NCBI GenBank assembly: GCA_013115135.1
Contig: JABANP010000006.1
Span: forward strand, 364,899-428,898
DNA from: Perkinsus olseni
Lineage: Eukaryota > Perkinsozoa > Perkinsida > Perkinsidae
Length of the DNA stretch: 64,000 bases
Direction: 5' to 3'
The notes beneath the pieces were generated by a model. The model did no database searches. It was not told the origin of the DNA and saw only the letters and a list, made by a program, of their open reading frames with translations. Both the position numbers and the translations under genes were made by a program. Of this stretch, positions 12,909 to 25,012 are shown one piece after another (position 1 is the stretch's first letter; each line of letters starts with the position of its first letter).

Positions 12909-13821
12909 CTGTACCGAGAGGGACAGCATGGCTCCCCAGGCGATCAGGCTCCTGTCTGGCCCGGCGACCGAGGAGATGATTGGTTCCGCATTCGACTCTG
13001 TCTCTTTTTCTCCAGAAGGACCCCCGTGGCCATCAGGATGCTGTCGGGCAGACCTCAGTAAACCTGACAATAACAATACAAGGAGCTCGCCCACCGAGGC
13101 TATCCCTCATGTCCCTCGCTGCGGACGCAGAGCTTAAACTAACTGAGAGGTTTTGCACTTTCTAAGACGCGAACCCCCACCCCTGTCGCCATCAAGAGTG
13201 GCCAATGAAGTTTCCTGTACGAATTTTATCCGATAAACCGGAGCGGACTTGAGTTCCTGCGCTCGCTCCGTCGGTGCAGGCAATCGCCACCGGGCATCAG
13301 CTTGAGATGGAGTAACATCCTTTCGGCTACCCCCTGTGGGCGAGCGCAGCAGCTGGCCGGAGTGAAGTCAACGAAGACGAAGCTGTCCCTGCAACACGCG
13401 GCACTGAGCCCACTGTGTTCGATAGATACTACACGTTACAAGTCTGATCGGCTCCAGGATTGTACGTCTCTCGACTGACAAGCCAATTTCATAAGTGGGA
13501 CCTCTCCATTTATGGGAAACAACCTGTCCAGTCCCGACATCCTGACCGTTGCCTGACCCGAACGCCGATCTATGCCAGAATCTAGCGTAGCCTGACTCGA
13601 GACTTTCTCACTTTCCATTGATTCGACCGACGAGGAACTCGTGATGACTGGATCTCACACCGAATCACACGAGTAGAATGGAAGCCGATCACGTGATTTC
13701 CTCCAAATGGAGTCAAGTCGTAGTCGCCAAACTTGGCTCGAACGCGAATTGCGCTCAGCAAGAAGTCACTGTCAACTCAATAACCGGAGGACTTTTCAAA
13801 GCCACTTTCATGGCCGACATC
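12909..13821. other. Spacer between transporter and coiled-coil gene
   Basis: It contains the probable 5' exon of the BT1 transporter near 13.1 kb. Two short open frames (minus 13618-13436 and plus 13678-13881) have no recognisable motif. Nothing else supportable. Confidence 0.3.
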
Positions 13822-14976
13822 TCAATTAATAGTATCATCGGACAACTCCCTAGTCACACCAAACCCACTGCCTCTATGTGACAGGCTGATTCTCGAGGGC
13901 GTATAGCCTTCCGAAGGCGAGTACTTCTCGATGAGGGAGCTCACTCCTCCACCATTCATCCCCTTCTGCCTCGGCGTCAGGTTGTCTTGCGTGATGGAGT
14001 TCTCCTTGGCCTTCCGAGATTTAAGCTGCAATCGCTGTTTCAGTTGCCGGCATTCCTCCCTTGTGTTCTTCAACTCGCCCTCGAGACGACTGATTGTCGC
14101 GGCTTGCATCCGAACCTGTAAGAGCGCCATGCTGAGCAAGATATTATAGACTCCGACGCCATAGCGTCAATCGCCAACGACATTTTCACTGCTCACCAAT
14201 TCGCCCATCTCCTCAGTAAGCGTCGCAACCCTCCCTTCTTTTCTGGCACCTTTGTTTCAGTAGATCATTTTCCGTCTTCAGCAAATACAATTCTGATTCC
14301 AACTGAAGGGCAAAAAGGCCTCCCGAGAGTGAATGATATGGCTTGATTGGGGTCAAGAGAACACACGAGAAAGCTGACTGGGGGACGCGTGCGATGAACG
14401 TGAAGGACAAAATTAGTGCCACCAAATCTCGAATGGGAGTACTCGAATATATTTTAAACTATTCAGCACATCACAGAGAGCTCGCGGGAATCCCGGCACA
14501 GATTTCGGAGAGGGCGACGATCGAACCTGGCCATAATAGCCACGGATGATTTCTAGGACACCCAACGGCCCATCGAATGATTGATGACTTTCTGACTGAT
14601 CTGGCTTCTAGCTGCTCCGGTGAACAGCATCGAAAAACTATTCCGCCCACATCTTGTCGTGCGTGGGTCGGATAATTATCTTTCATGGGTGAGTCCTCTT
14701 CCGGCCGCTCGGATAAATGCCTATCCGCAAGCTCCACCAGTCTCGCCAGATGCTCGGCGATGCTGCGCGCTTCTTCCAATCTTTTCTTCGACAGAGACTC
14801 TTTTGACATAAAAGCTTGGGACTCTGACAAGAACAGTTGGCCACATCCACGAACGTCCGGCGCACCACATCAAACGCGGATCTGAAGGAGAGAAAGAGGC
14901 GATCGACCAGGCCGCTCAGGCGAGCTGTATTTTTTATAGCCCTACTCATCCCACCAAGATTGAAGTGACTCCACAC
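13822..14976 (-). CDS. Coiled-coil protein, unknown function
   Basis: Not recognised as a named family. The first part has MSRAIKNTARLSGLVDRL (ATG near 14952); next comes a strongly helical piece with KKRLEEARSIAEHLARLVE (about 14800-14740), then a heptad stretch LESELYLLKTENDLLKQR (about 14290-14240) and a second coil, ATISRLEGELKNTREECRQ (about 14105-14050), ending in a serine-rich tail at 13822. The pieces share one strand and the same short-intron style, so one gene is likely, but the joins were not all verified. It may be a structural or scaffold protein. Confidence 0.55.
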
Positions 14977-15100
14977 TACATCAGTAATGGCGTAAAGAAC
15001 GATATCTAAGTAACCTGCGTAAAGCAGTAAATAATTGATCTACAGCGGGGCTTACGCGGCGACTTTAAAGCACTGCCCGCGCATCTTCAGCAGAGAGGCT

Positions 15101-15973
15101 CTATAGGGCAGGAATGTCGAGACGGCTGATACTGCGTTCACCATCTCCTTTGTAAACATGAAGAGCATGAAGGTCGCAGCTCTGAACACCAGGCGTACCC
15201 GACGACCAACCCGATTTCCATTCACTCAACGTTGACTTCGTCTCAACCAAGATATACACAGTGTCTCTAACACCAGCAACGACTTGCTTAACGTCAATGG
15301 AGCCAGCACCCTTCATAGCACAGCCAACAAAGTGGCCGTCACGGTCAACTACCATCAGCCAGTACGACTTCCCTCCAGCCGAGCCGGGACTGGTCGACAA
15401 ACGTTCGCCTAGTGCACCGATCCAATTTTCACCGATGAAGCCAACGTACTGAGGTTCGAGATTCTGTAGTCGACCATCAAGCTCCGGCAGCCTGTAGAGA
15501 GTAGAACTCGCAACCACTGGTAGGCCTTCGGTATTGAGCCTCAGCGTTGCTAGGCGGAAGCCATCGACTCTGGCTCGGAACATGACATCGACCACTCCGT
15601 TTTCAGTCCCTCTACATTTGAGATTGGGCGGGCATGGCACATTGGCAGCAACGGCATGTGACCAAACCATCCGGGCCAAAGCTCCACCCCCACTCCCGTC
15701 AACCTTGATGCAGTAGACTTCCAGAACGTTCCTTTGAGTAAAAGCGCAATACAGGTAACCATGACCAAAGGCTATAGTGCCATTGCTAACGTTTGAGGGG
15801 ATGCCCTTCACAGCTATCAGACTCGGCGGCCTGCTCCCTTCACCCACGTAGTGTATCATCAACCTGTTATTGTTATCATGAAGGACCATCAACCGATCCG
15901 CATCACGGTCATAGGCGAAAAGACTTCCGCGAGGGTCGCAACCAGGCTCTAAGGACGGTGACTTCTCCCCCAT
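15101..15973 (-). CDS. 290-residue protein of unknown function, possibly beta-propeller-like
   Basis: A single open frame from ATG at 15973 to a stop at 15101. It is rich in short beta-type segments with repeated aromatic/glycine/aspartate turns (FAYDRDADRLMVLHDN, YWLMVVDRDGHFVG, GVRDTVYILVE), as in propeller or lactonase-like folds, but no diagnostic repeat is visible. No signal peptide. The length of uninterrupted frame is unusual for this window. An upstream exon on the same strand (16257-16070) could belong to it. Function unknown. Confidence 0.55.
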   Translation of the reverse strand: MGEKSPSLEPGCDPRGSLFAYDRDADRLMVLHDNNNRLMIHYVGEGSRPPSLIAVKGIPSNVSNGTIAFGHGYLYCAFTQRNVLEVYCIKVDGSGGGALARMVWSHAVAANVPCPPNLKCRGTENGVVDVMFRARVDGFRLATLRLNTEGLPVVASSTLYRLPELDGRLQNLEPQYVGFIGENWIGALGERLSTSPGSAGGKSYWLMVVDRDGHFVGCAMKGAGSIDVKQVVAGVRDTVYILVETKSTLSEWKSGWSSGTPGVQSCDLHALHVYKGDGERSISRLDIPAL

Positions 15974-16035
15974 TGGCCACTGGCCAGAGTGTGAGCTCGT
16001 TCCACGTAGCGTGTACTCCTACCATAGCGTCCCCC

Positions 16036-16257
16036 CTAGGAAGGAGGAAATTCTGGTTGAGATGTCAGTGTTACACGCTCCTTGGGGCAGTCCAGGGAAT
16101 AGCCAGCAGGAGGCAGATAGTCTCGGATGCAGGCCTCAAGTTCTGCGATCGGACCGCTGGACTTCGGATTGCGGCCCCAAAGATACTCGATCAGCCTTAG
16201 TTCGAGGCTTACCACTTGAGAGTCACTCTTCATTGCAAGGAGAAGAAAAGATAGCAA
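16036..16257 (-). CDS. Small helical exon, unknown
   Basis: A minus-strand frame with an internal ATG (MKSDSQVVSLELRLIEYL, then an aspartate/proline-rich end) reaches a GT near 16085. It may be an upstream exon of the 290-residue protein or a separate small gene. No family recognised. Confidence 0.3.
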   Translation of the reverse strand: MLSFLLLAMKSDSQVVSLELRLIEYLWGRNPKSSGPIAELEACIRDYLPPAGYSLDCPKERVTLTSQPEFPPS

Positions 16258-16746
16258 AAACTGACGTATTTTCGAACACAGATAGTTCTGAGGAGATATG
16301 AGACTACCTGCAATTTGCAGGCTGCGAAATACCAGAAACTCGGGACTACGCAGACCACCTGCATGAACGGCAAACAGTGGCCGACGAAGGGTTATGTTGC
16401 AGCGAGAAGGGCGTGAATCCCATGGAATAATCCTCCAACGTCTACTCTCCTTGTCGAAAGCCTCGGACAGTCATATAAGCTAGGCGTGATAGTGGTACAA
16501 GAGGCATGCCAGACTACCCCAGATTTACACTGAGCAGCAGCGCGCAAAATATGCCTACGGACTCACCAAATGTAACCCAGTTTACATCTCATTAGAATCG
16601 AAATGGCACATACTGAGTAAGCAGCCCACTGCTCAACTGGTACAGAGTGCCCACTATAAGTGGCTCAACACGACTCACCACAGGGTTCAGCGTAATGGTG
16701 CAGAACTAAAAAAATCAACAGAAGGCCTCCCAAGTACTCAGCTGGG

Positions 16747-17070
16747 CTAACCCTGCTGAGTCTGGGTGGATGATCCTTCCATTGGCTTGAAATCATAGCC
16801 ATGAGTCCGTACAACATTGGCAACCTGCTGGCTTGGCTCCGCTGATTTCGACTTGAAGGTCGGAGGTGTCACGACCACATCGAAAATAGGATCGCGCAGG
16901 ACTCTTGGTGGACGCTGCTGCGCTTCCGGCAAGATTTGCGCTGGATACCGCCGAGAGAGCCCGGCCAGTTTCTCGGCTTTCCTATCTGCTTCTGCTCGAT
17001 GGCGCAGGAAATGATACCGATAATCCGAACTCCGAGGGTCGACATTCGATGGAGCTGCAGATTGCAACAT
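16747..17070 (-). CDS. C-terminal exon of an unknown protein
   Basis: Open from about 17070 to a stop at 16747. Basic, with YRYHFLRHRAEADRKAEKLA and a threonine/glutamine-rich tail. No recognised domain. It lies downstream of the AMPK beta exons on the same strand but does not resemble their C-terminal domain. Confidence 0.35.
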   Translation of the reverse strand: MLQSAAPSNVDPRSSDYRYHFLRHRAEADRKAEKLAGLSRRYPAQILPEAQQRPPRVLRDPIFDVVVTPPTFKSKSAEPSQQVANVVRTHGYDFKPMEGSSTQTQQG

Positions 17071-17854
17071 TATGCAAGTAGAAAACTTCTGGTCATACCT
17101 GACAGCGGATCTTATCTCTCGAAAATCCTTAGCGATCCCGGGTATATCGTAGAGCGATTCACAGCGCGCTCACACAAACTGCTCGTTCAGCGAGCGCTGA
17201 TTTGCAGTAGACTAAAGCCAAGCAACCCTCAGATATCTTATCTCACCGTGAGGTCACCGACGCCAAAGTGAGGGTTTCCGCAGTGACCTCGGCCAGAGGC
17301 GATTGGAAGGACCGGGATGCATCGTGGAAGACGTGTGTACAAACCTGACGACGAAATTGCTACACTCACCCGAAATCGAGCCCACAACCTCTCAATCTTA
17401 CAGCGTGCATTGCTATACTAGGCAGGGCTGGTATAGTCATCCCATCGGGGTTTCGCGTAGCGGCCAAGAATGTATCGGACGCAGAAGCCCCAGCAGCCAC
17501 AGGCTGCTGAATCTACGAAGGGCCAACACATTAGCATTCATCGTCTATCAAACATTTCCCACCTGTCCCTGTTTGTGCATGAGTACTACTGAAGCTGCCT
17601 TAGAGGCCGTGTCCGGTGGTGCAGCCAGCAGGGAAGATTTAAGCAAGAGAGACGGAGCGATCGGAGGCTCTGGGAATGAGAAGCAACAGCTTCCTCTATG
17701 AACTGACCTCTGAAGACTAATCAAGAAAGCCCTCTAGAAACACTGGAGCAGGCGCGCCCATGCACAGACCGAAACGCTGGAAGCTCCGCAAGTACGAAGA
17801 AACCAATGGAGAGCCAACGAAGAGTGTAAGCGAGACTACATCCGCACAGCTTAC

Positions 17855-19043
17855 CCTGCCCATTCGCACTACTCGATGGCCCCATGTGAGACCCTGGCAT
17901 CATCGGCACTGTTGGCTCCGGTGGGAGCACTTCCTCTGTGCCGAATTGCGAATCTTCTTCCGGAGTTAGCTTGAGATGTGGAGCACTCTAAAACTGATCA
18001 ATAGCCTAGAAAACCACTCAATTCAGATTGAGGGTGAGTGCAATCTAGCGTGGACCCCCAGCGCAGGGACCAGGAATCAGACTGCTGTGGATTCCACACT
18101 GTGGCACAGTGTGGAACCGCCACTAAATTACGACCAGCCGAGCCGCGGAGAATATTCGCAGAGACCAGGAGTAAGAGTCCCCGTGCCTTTCCATAGATTC
18201 GGGCGAATGTTAGCAGTCCGAACATCCATACCTACCCCCAAGGGCTGCGGCACATACGGCCGGTAGTTCGTCAGATCGATGTAATTCAGTATAGTACCGT
18301 CATCTTCATGAGTGACAGGTTGCTCTGACGCGTACTTCATCTCACCGTCGACATCGAAGGCATATTGGTGGAAACCTCGGGGCACCTCCACAATCTAACC
18401 AGAAGCAACGACTTAAAAAATCAGAGTTGTGGAAATAGCCCAATAGCCCTCATAGTCAGCCTGCCAAATAGTCACTACCTGATAGAATTCCTGACCGCTC
18501 CTAACCATTGGTAGATGAGTTCTCCAATTATTAAAGGTGCCCACCAACGACACTCGATGGCCATCACCATTCCACCGGAACATAACAGGCACTCTAGGCC
18601 TATCGGATGCACTACTCGGTGACGTTGATTGCACAGAAACCGCAGGCCCGATATCAGCTCCATGATGGGTCGGAGGTTGGGCGACATCTCCGCTAGGGCG
18701 GGGCAGGGAAGGCGTGCTTGGTCTGAAATAATTCACAACTTCTGTTACAACCTGTTATGTATTTACAGGCATTGACAGAGGCTGTTAGTATCCTACAGAC
18801 AGGAGATGAGTCACGGACTCGAGGCTCAGCGATGACGGCTACCTCGAGCGCCGAGCAGACACAGCTGAACTGCAGCATAGGGGTGATATCGAATTTTATT
18901 TACCTTGGCCTCTGATGCTGCTGCGGAGTTCCACTGCGAGGGTGCCGTTGTGCTCTATTGTTCTGCATAATCGCATCTTCACTTCGCGGCCTCGTCGCTC
19001 GAGCCGTGTGGCCTTGGGTGCGGCCAGAAGGGTGATTTCCCAT
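17855..19043 (-). CDS. AMP-activated protein kinase beta subunit (SNF1 complex)
   Basis: Scaffold subunit of the AMPK/SNF1 energy-sensing kinase, linking alpha and gamma subunits and binding glycogen. Four exons join in phase: 19043-18904, 18722-18479, 18394-18236 and 17987-17855. The start at 19043 gives MGN, the N-myristoylation signal typical of beta subunits. The CBM48 glycogen-binding domain spans exons 2-3: VMFRWNGDGHRVSLVGTFNN, W, then VEVPRGFHQYAFDVDGEMKY and DDGTILNYIDL. Exon 4 (PHLKLTPEEDSQFGTEEVLP) fits the start of the ASC domain that binds the other subunits. The rest of that domain, expected to end in a tyrosine/lysine-rich strand, could not be found downstream, so the 3' end is incomplete or missed. 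Confidence 0.85.
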
Positions 19044-19729
19044 ATTGAGGGAGCTACTCAAATCTACTACATATGGTTGTGACGACTCCAGCCTACGGAT
19101 TCCGTAGCATGAGCCCGTGGGCCCTCTAGCCACAGATATGATGATGACTTTTGCCAGCGACCACAATAAATCACTTTACTCCAATAGCGTCCCACCGTCC
19201 CTCCTTAGCTTCAGTTCGATACAATCAAAATTTCTGATTCAGAAAACTACAACCGCCGCCCGCGCAACTGACACCCCGACGAGAACGAAGATTCTTGGTG
19301 GACGTAAAATTCTGCCGGAAAGTGAGACGTCGAACGTGGCCCCTCGGAGCTCTAGTCAACATGAGCCTAGTAGGCTCATCCTGCTCAACGCAACACGGTT
19401 GACTCAGAAACATCAAGTTGAACAATTAAAATATGATCATCACGGATGGGATGATGGCTTAATAGCAGACCATACTAACTCTTCCCCTTTGGTCTCGATT
19501 TGGTATTGGATTTCTCTATACGTTGGGGGGTCCCAAGGCAACTTGTCACGCCTGTATTGGGAAACCTGAATTGAATTCTACCTTGAACTACTAGGGTAAT
19601 CATGATGAAATGGCCAACGCGTCAGGCTGACGCCAGGCGTCAATCCATGCAACGAGGCTCTTGCTGACGAGCCTGCTAGGGTGGGAATCCGTCACTCCAC
19701 CACTGTGGTAGACCCTTCCGGGCTCACAT

Positions 19730-22108
19730 CATTATTTATTTCAGTACACATCCTCCAATGTCTAAGATTGATTTGATAGTCATCCCCGGCTAAAAGGTCC
19801 ACCAGATGGCGCCAATATACTGCTCGGGAAGGCAGGCCCAACTCGGGGCAAATCACATTCATTTTGAAAACCTGGAGAATGACGTAACTAGTTCCCAACC
19901 GTTCAACTCAGTTCAAATGCGCATAGAGCTTCGCACAGCATCTGCGAATATTGCCGCTTCATCCCCCATATTACACTATCCTTATTAATTAAGCTGAATT
20001 CTCCCAGGCTCTCCCGCGATAGCCGGCCCGACATGAATTGAGCATAAACCTTCGCCTGTAATTCCATCAGGGGGAATGGTATCTTCAGTCGATCACAGCA
20101 GCTACACGTAGCGCTATCCGGTGTCGCGACGAACTTGTAATGATTGGGCTGCCTATGCTCGAGAGGTCTAGCCGAAACTCTGCACAAAATCATCCCCACA
20201 AACGCTATCTCATGTAATAAAACAGCTTCGACGTTCGGAATAACGCCGAGCACTGTTCGAGAGCAGTTTCCAGCGATGTCGGGATCTCTAACATAGAAAG
20301 TGCTCGCTGGAGTGTGGCTAGATACTCGAAATCGAGGCGCGAGCTTAATTTGACGGAGGCCAGTCAATTTCGTTGGAGAGGCCTCCGACTGGTCCCCGGG
20401 GGACTGTCCCCCCCAACGCTAGCGAAATCCCAACTTCCTCACTACTACCACTCCTGACGGCAACCCAATGAAGATCAAGGTCGGATCATTGGGCCACATC
20501 ATGAGCTCCAACAAATGCTCTCCAACGTCGGTCTCGATACCATCCAAAAATGGGAAGTAGTACTCGTAGCCTGTGCATAGAAGAACCGTATCAAAGCCCA
20601 GCAACTCGGATCGATCCAATCCTCTTACAAGCGTGCCTGTCAATGAATAAGCATATTGTCTGTAACGGAGCACTGTGACTTGAATAGGTTACGCGCAAGA
20701 ATATGAGCCCTCGGGGGTACGAGAAACCTCCAAGGGGCCTACCTCTTGTGGAAACCATAGCTTCGCCCTTATGATGACGTCCCACTACAGTCATGGATTT
20801 TGCGACCATACCTACTGAAACGGCGTTTCCGGATCTTGTTGGCCTAGAGGAATATTGGGGATAGAGTATCCATACTACCAACTTCATAGGCAATATCAGC
20901 CGAACTCGGCCCAGTACCAATAATACAGACGTTTTGCCCCTCAAACGGCTCAGGGCCATCATACATCCTTGAATGAACCTACACAAAAAATGTCGAGGGA
21001 ACGAGCAGGCCGAAGTAGTTGTACAACATTCGGGAGCCCTCTGAACTCTTCTGGTATATGCGGGACGTCGAAGTGACCGTTGCAAATACAAACGCCCGAA
21101 AATTCTTCCGAGAAAAATGAGCTGTCATAGAAACCGCTGAGGTCTCGTAGATGATGCTCTCTCCACGTCACACGCCAGTGGCCATCACCTGGCAGCGCTG
21201 TTAGTCACCCAATCATACCTTAATTATAGAGTGCAACACGGGAGCCATAATTCCTCAGGCATCATGGTGAGACATGGTATGAGCTTGCACTGTCTAGACG
21301 CTCAACCAGGCTGAACGCTATTGCTAAGATCAATCACTAGGAGATAAAACAGGGCTCAACGATAGTTCTGGATCCGACTTCCTCATCTCAAGTAATTTGG
21401 AAAGCACCTTACCTATTCGTTCAACCTTCACGGCCTCTGCATTAAACTTGATATACTCTCTCAATTTACCATTATCGGCGAAGTCCTCCAAGTATCTGAG
21501 AAATTCTGGCGCAGAGACGTTTTCACCGCCTTCTTCTCCCACCGTTGAACAGCTGCCCTTGGAATGAATGACGGTAAGTCGGATGGGAATGGGAAATCTC
21601 GAAATTGCATGACCTCCTTGGGTAGATTGGTCCGCAAAGAGTGATACATCGCGCCTAACGCAACATAAAAGAACACAGACGAGTATTGAACTCTTGAGGT
21701 CCGCAGACGCACAGAAATTTCTCCAGGGTATTGCGTGCTCTCCAACGTCCGCCCGTAACACTGTAGCAGAGAGTATTCAGTGAGTGGCCTAATCGAGTGT
21801 CAAGAACGAGTGAGTTACCGCACAAGACGTTATCGAAAGCTGCCAGTGGGATAGTGTCCGCGCGATTCATCTACCAAATTCAACGGGCTCACTTGTCTTC
21901 GTTCCGCCATTTCTCTCGTAATCCCACACTCCACCCACATTCGGCCGTTTTTCCAGTAGCACAACTCGGCTGAACCATCATCAAGTCAACATTCAGGGCG
22001 GTTCGAAGGTACGTACTCTGCCCATTTCTGATTTAAAATTGTTCGAGCCGTGATTAGCCCTCCAGCACCGGCGCCGATAATGCATATCGACCGAGGTCTC
22101 GCTGACAT
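19730..22108 (-). CDS. Flavin-containing monooxygenase (FMO)
   Basis: FAD- and NADPH-dependent oxygenation of soft nucleophiles. Exons in phase: 22108-22017, 21969-21893, 21654-21543, 21495-21413, 21188-21028, 20978-20879, 20814-20743, 20636 to about 20447, 20082 onward, and a last one near 19870-19740. The ATG at 22108 leads into ICIIGAGAGGLITAR (FAD-binding GxGxxG). Further signatures are VVLLEKRPNVGGVWDY, LRTNLPKEVMQFRDFPFP, CICNGHFDVPHIP (the FMO identifying region), VCIIGTGPSSADIAYEV (NADPH-binding GxGxxS), LLCTGYEYYFPFL and PFPLMELQAKVYAQF. All domains occur in the usual order. The last joins after 20000 are approximate. A segment between STRG and the CTGYE strand is shorter than usual, so a small exon may be missing. 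Confidence 0.88.
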
Positions 22109-22237
22109 GTGGGTACAATGGGAAACAGACGAGCAAACCAATGGGATCCCCTCCTGTACCAGACTCTGTTATGCAGAGCAAGGACGGAGACCCTAAAGAT
22201 ATGCCGGCCGAGCTCTGGTTCGCCACCAACGTAACAC

Positions 22238-22860
22238 TCAACAGCACTTCAGAGGTACAGCTAGAGCCGATGGCATCACGATAATTCGAATATACATGTC
22301 ATTGCCAATAAAAGCGGCCCCTGAAAGAAGATTAATCACTCTCCGAAAATGAGAAGCTAGTCTCGGAGCATTTCCCCCACCTGAAGCATATTGCAGTCCG
22401 AGCTCGCATTGTAGCAATTGTCGCGCTATCCGGTTGGGTGCTGTCCATGAACCTACATCGACTCTCCGTCCCCTCACCGCGATGTTGAACATTACTACCA
22501 CGGGTACGTCGTAGACGGGCTCGTGCCAACCGTGAGCGTCCCTGGTGAAGCGTTGATGAAGAGATACTCATAAATTCTCGAGTCGCTCAGATAGAAGAAC
22601 TGCTGCCCATCTGCGAGACCAAAAATGAGCACCGGGGCGTGGCTCGAAGCAAGGAAAGCACCTTCGGCGGGGACTTGGTCCGTGGGAGGGGCAGTCCACG
22701 GTGATGCCGGATTCGGAGCGCTGCGACACGAGAGTCGATCAGGCCGGCAGCAATGTCCCCCACCTGCACTGCTCACACAGAGCGCTCGGCGAAGAAGAAG
22801 ACACGCAGTAAGAGCCCAACTTAGTTGGGGAGGCTGAAAGCAATAACATGCGTCTTCCTC
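22238..22860 (-). CDS. Unrecognised exons upstream of the FMO gene
   Basis: Open minus-strand frames with FFYLSDSRIYEYLF, then PVVVMFNIAVRGRRVDVG and ARQLLQCELGLQYASGGG. An ATG near 22849 could start it. No domain recognised. The gap to the FMO start is only about 130 bases, so it is a separate gene or a poorly resolved neighbour. Confidence 0.35.
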
Positions 22861-24233
22861 TAGGAATTTATCTCACCAAAAGGGGCCGCATTAAGCGCCT
22901 GGAGAATGGGATCGCAATCCTCGAAACAACGAACTCTATTGTCTATGCAACTTGCACACTCTGTTGACAAACTAGCCGGACTGCTAGGAGAGGCACCTAA
23001 AGTGACACGGGTGTTCCGGGTAAGAAAAGAGAATGTCATCAGCTATTGAGAACAACGGTGACAATTTTACACTGTGGACATGAGGGCAAGTACGGGGTGG
23101 GGACTGCTGGACTAAACCCACATAACGGTGCCGCCGGTATCTGCATCATGCTTAACGGATATCTACCTCCCGGTATTTTCACCTTGTCGGCTACAGGTGA
23201 CGACGGTCCGGTTGGCATCCTTGAGGAAGCATGACAGGTGTGAATGTCGATCCTTACTGGGTCCGCTACCCCGGGCTGAACCTAACGCACGGCATTGACT
23301 GTAGATCAGGTAGGCAATTGATGTCCGTATGTCATGTTCGATGGAGCTAGTGTAGCTCTAGTGCATCATTTGATATTTCACGGTTGATTATCATCACTAG
23401 AGAGGGCAGACACGACTCCTAAGAGGTATCAAACGGGCACTCAGTACGGCTTCCATGCGCCCGTTTCCCTCTCACAATAAAACATCTTGGGCACTGGACC
23501 TTCCCACCACCGCATTTGTTAGAGTTGGGTATCGGTATCGGACTCGCACTACTGTCATGGGAGCCTTCGGACATGTCCAAGGTGAAGGTCGGGGTCGCTG
23601 TAAACACGAGAAGTTCAACAAAGATTTGCTTTCATCATCTACCTGCTGTGGATATCTGCCCGCAGCCGTATGTATTCTGAGTGTTCGAGAATGAGCTCGA
23701 GTCTATCGAAGTGGCTGAAACGGTCGAACGACTGTCTCTCACCGACCGACCTCGTAATTCAATCCAATAAGTACAACGGAGCTACTTGTTGAAGTGAATA
23801 TTCGTTGCATCAGACCTCGCCAAGGCGCTAGCAGGGCCAACAAGCTTCGGTAGGTGGCTACAATTTTGGGACTTACTAAATCGTAACTGAGGAACAGCTC
23901 CATTCTATTGATCTCGTGAAAGTGGCACATTATCTACTAGGGTGATTGGGATATCGTTACATCGGTAGCTCAACGCGCGTTCGCGGGCTACCAGCAGTCG
24001 TCGGAAATCTCGCTCGCCCACAAAATCGATTCGCGACGTAGCTTTCGTCACAGTTGGCAGGAAGACCAGACGACAGGTAGTACGGGTGTGGGGACTGCGT
24101 TCGATAGGTCTGTGGATCCGTCGACGCTTCGGATGGATGAGACATTGGGATGCGATCGATTTAGGCAGTGTCAATTCGATAGGAGTTCTAGCGGATCTGA
24201 GAGAACGCTTTGCCAATTGTGGTGTGATGTTTC
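22861..24233. other. Sparse region upstream of eL13
   Basis: Two weak candidates only: a plus-strand frame at 23046-23234 containing HCGHEGKYGVGTAGLN and ending at 23234, and a minus-strand frame 24216-23905. Neither has a recognisable domain. The remainder looks non-coding. Confidence 0.3.
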
Positions 24234-24235
24234 AG
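24226..24235 (+). promoter_or_regulatory. Candidate trans-splice acceptor before eL13 start
   Basis: The sequence TGATGTTTCAG ends at 24235, nine bases before the ATG at 24245. Perkinsus and dinoflagellates add a spliced leader at such AG sites just upstream of start codons. Inference from position only. Confidence 0.35.
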
Positions 24236-24244
24236 TAATCAAAC

Positions 24245-24973
24245 ATGGCGGTCAAGTACAACAACGTTATCCCTAACATCCACTTCCGCAAGTACTGGCA
24301 GAAGCACATCAAGACCTGGTTCGACCAGCCCGCCCGGAAGCATCGCCGTCGCCTTACTCGTCAGTCTAAGGCCGCGGCTACCTATCCCAGGCCTGCAGCT
24401 GGTCTCTTGAGGCCCGTGGTTCGCCCTCCCACCCAGAGGTACAATTACAAGCTCCGTCTCGGTCGTGGATTCACTGTTGAGGAGCTCGCTGCTGCCGGTA
24501 TTTCCGTTAAGCTCGCCCCCACCATCGGCATCAAGGTAGTACAACGAAACTTCGGGCCGTCCTCGTAGAGCCATTCCTCCTTCCTAGGTCGATAAGCGTC
24601 GTCACAACAAGTCCGAGGAGTCCCTCGCGCTCAACGTCGATCGCTTGAACCAGTACAAGGCTAAACTTGCCGTGTTCCCCAGGGGCTCCAAGGCCAAGAA
24701 GGGTGATACCGCTCGCGCCGAGCTCGCCAACGCCACCCAGAACACTTGCAAGGTAGCCTCGCGCTCAACCGTTTCTGGTACAGAATTATTCCACTGTCTT
24801 CTCAGACTATCATCCCGGTTCCCACTGCCCGTGTTGTGGAGCACGCCCGAGCCATCACCAAGGAAGAACGCGAGACTTCCGCCTACACTACTCTCCGTCA
24901 GGCTCGCATCACTAAGAAGATGGCTCCCAAGCGCGCTAAGGCCGCTGAGGAGAAGGCCAAGGCTGAGAAGTAG
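24245..24973 (+). CDS. RPL13: 60S ribosomal protein L13 (eL13)
   Basis: Component of the large cytosolic ribosomal subunit. Three exons: 24245-24535, 24588-24752 and 24806-24973, with 52- and 53-base GT...AG introns, both at phase 0, giving 207 residues, the normal eL13 length. The N-terminus [13 protein letters not shown], then [12 protein letters not shown] and [20 protein letters not shown], is diagnostic for the family; the tail is lysine- and alanine-rich. Codon use is strongly biased toward C- and G-ending codons (AAG, GCC, CTC), as expected for a highly expressed gene and unlike its neighbours. It is the only clear plus-strand gene in the gene-rich half. Confidence 0.97.
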
Positions 24974-25012
24974 ATTACCACAGTCGGACAATGATGTTCA
25001 CAGGAGCTACTA

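Noticed and set aside
21540..21570. A 20-base intron or frameshift in the FMO gene after FPFPSDLP
   Set aside because: A normal 47-base GT...AG intron (21542-21496) joins the two frames in phase and gives a better FMO match.
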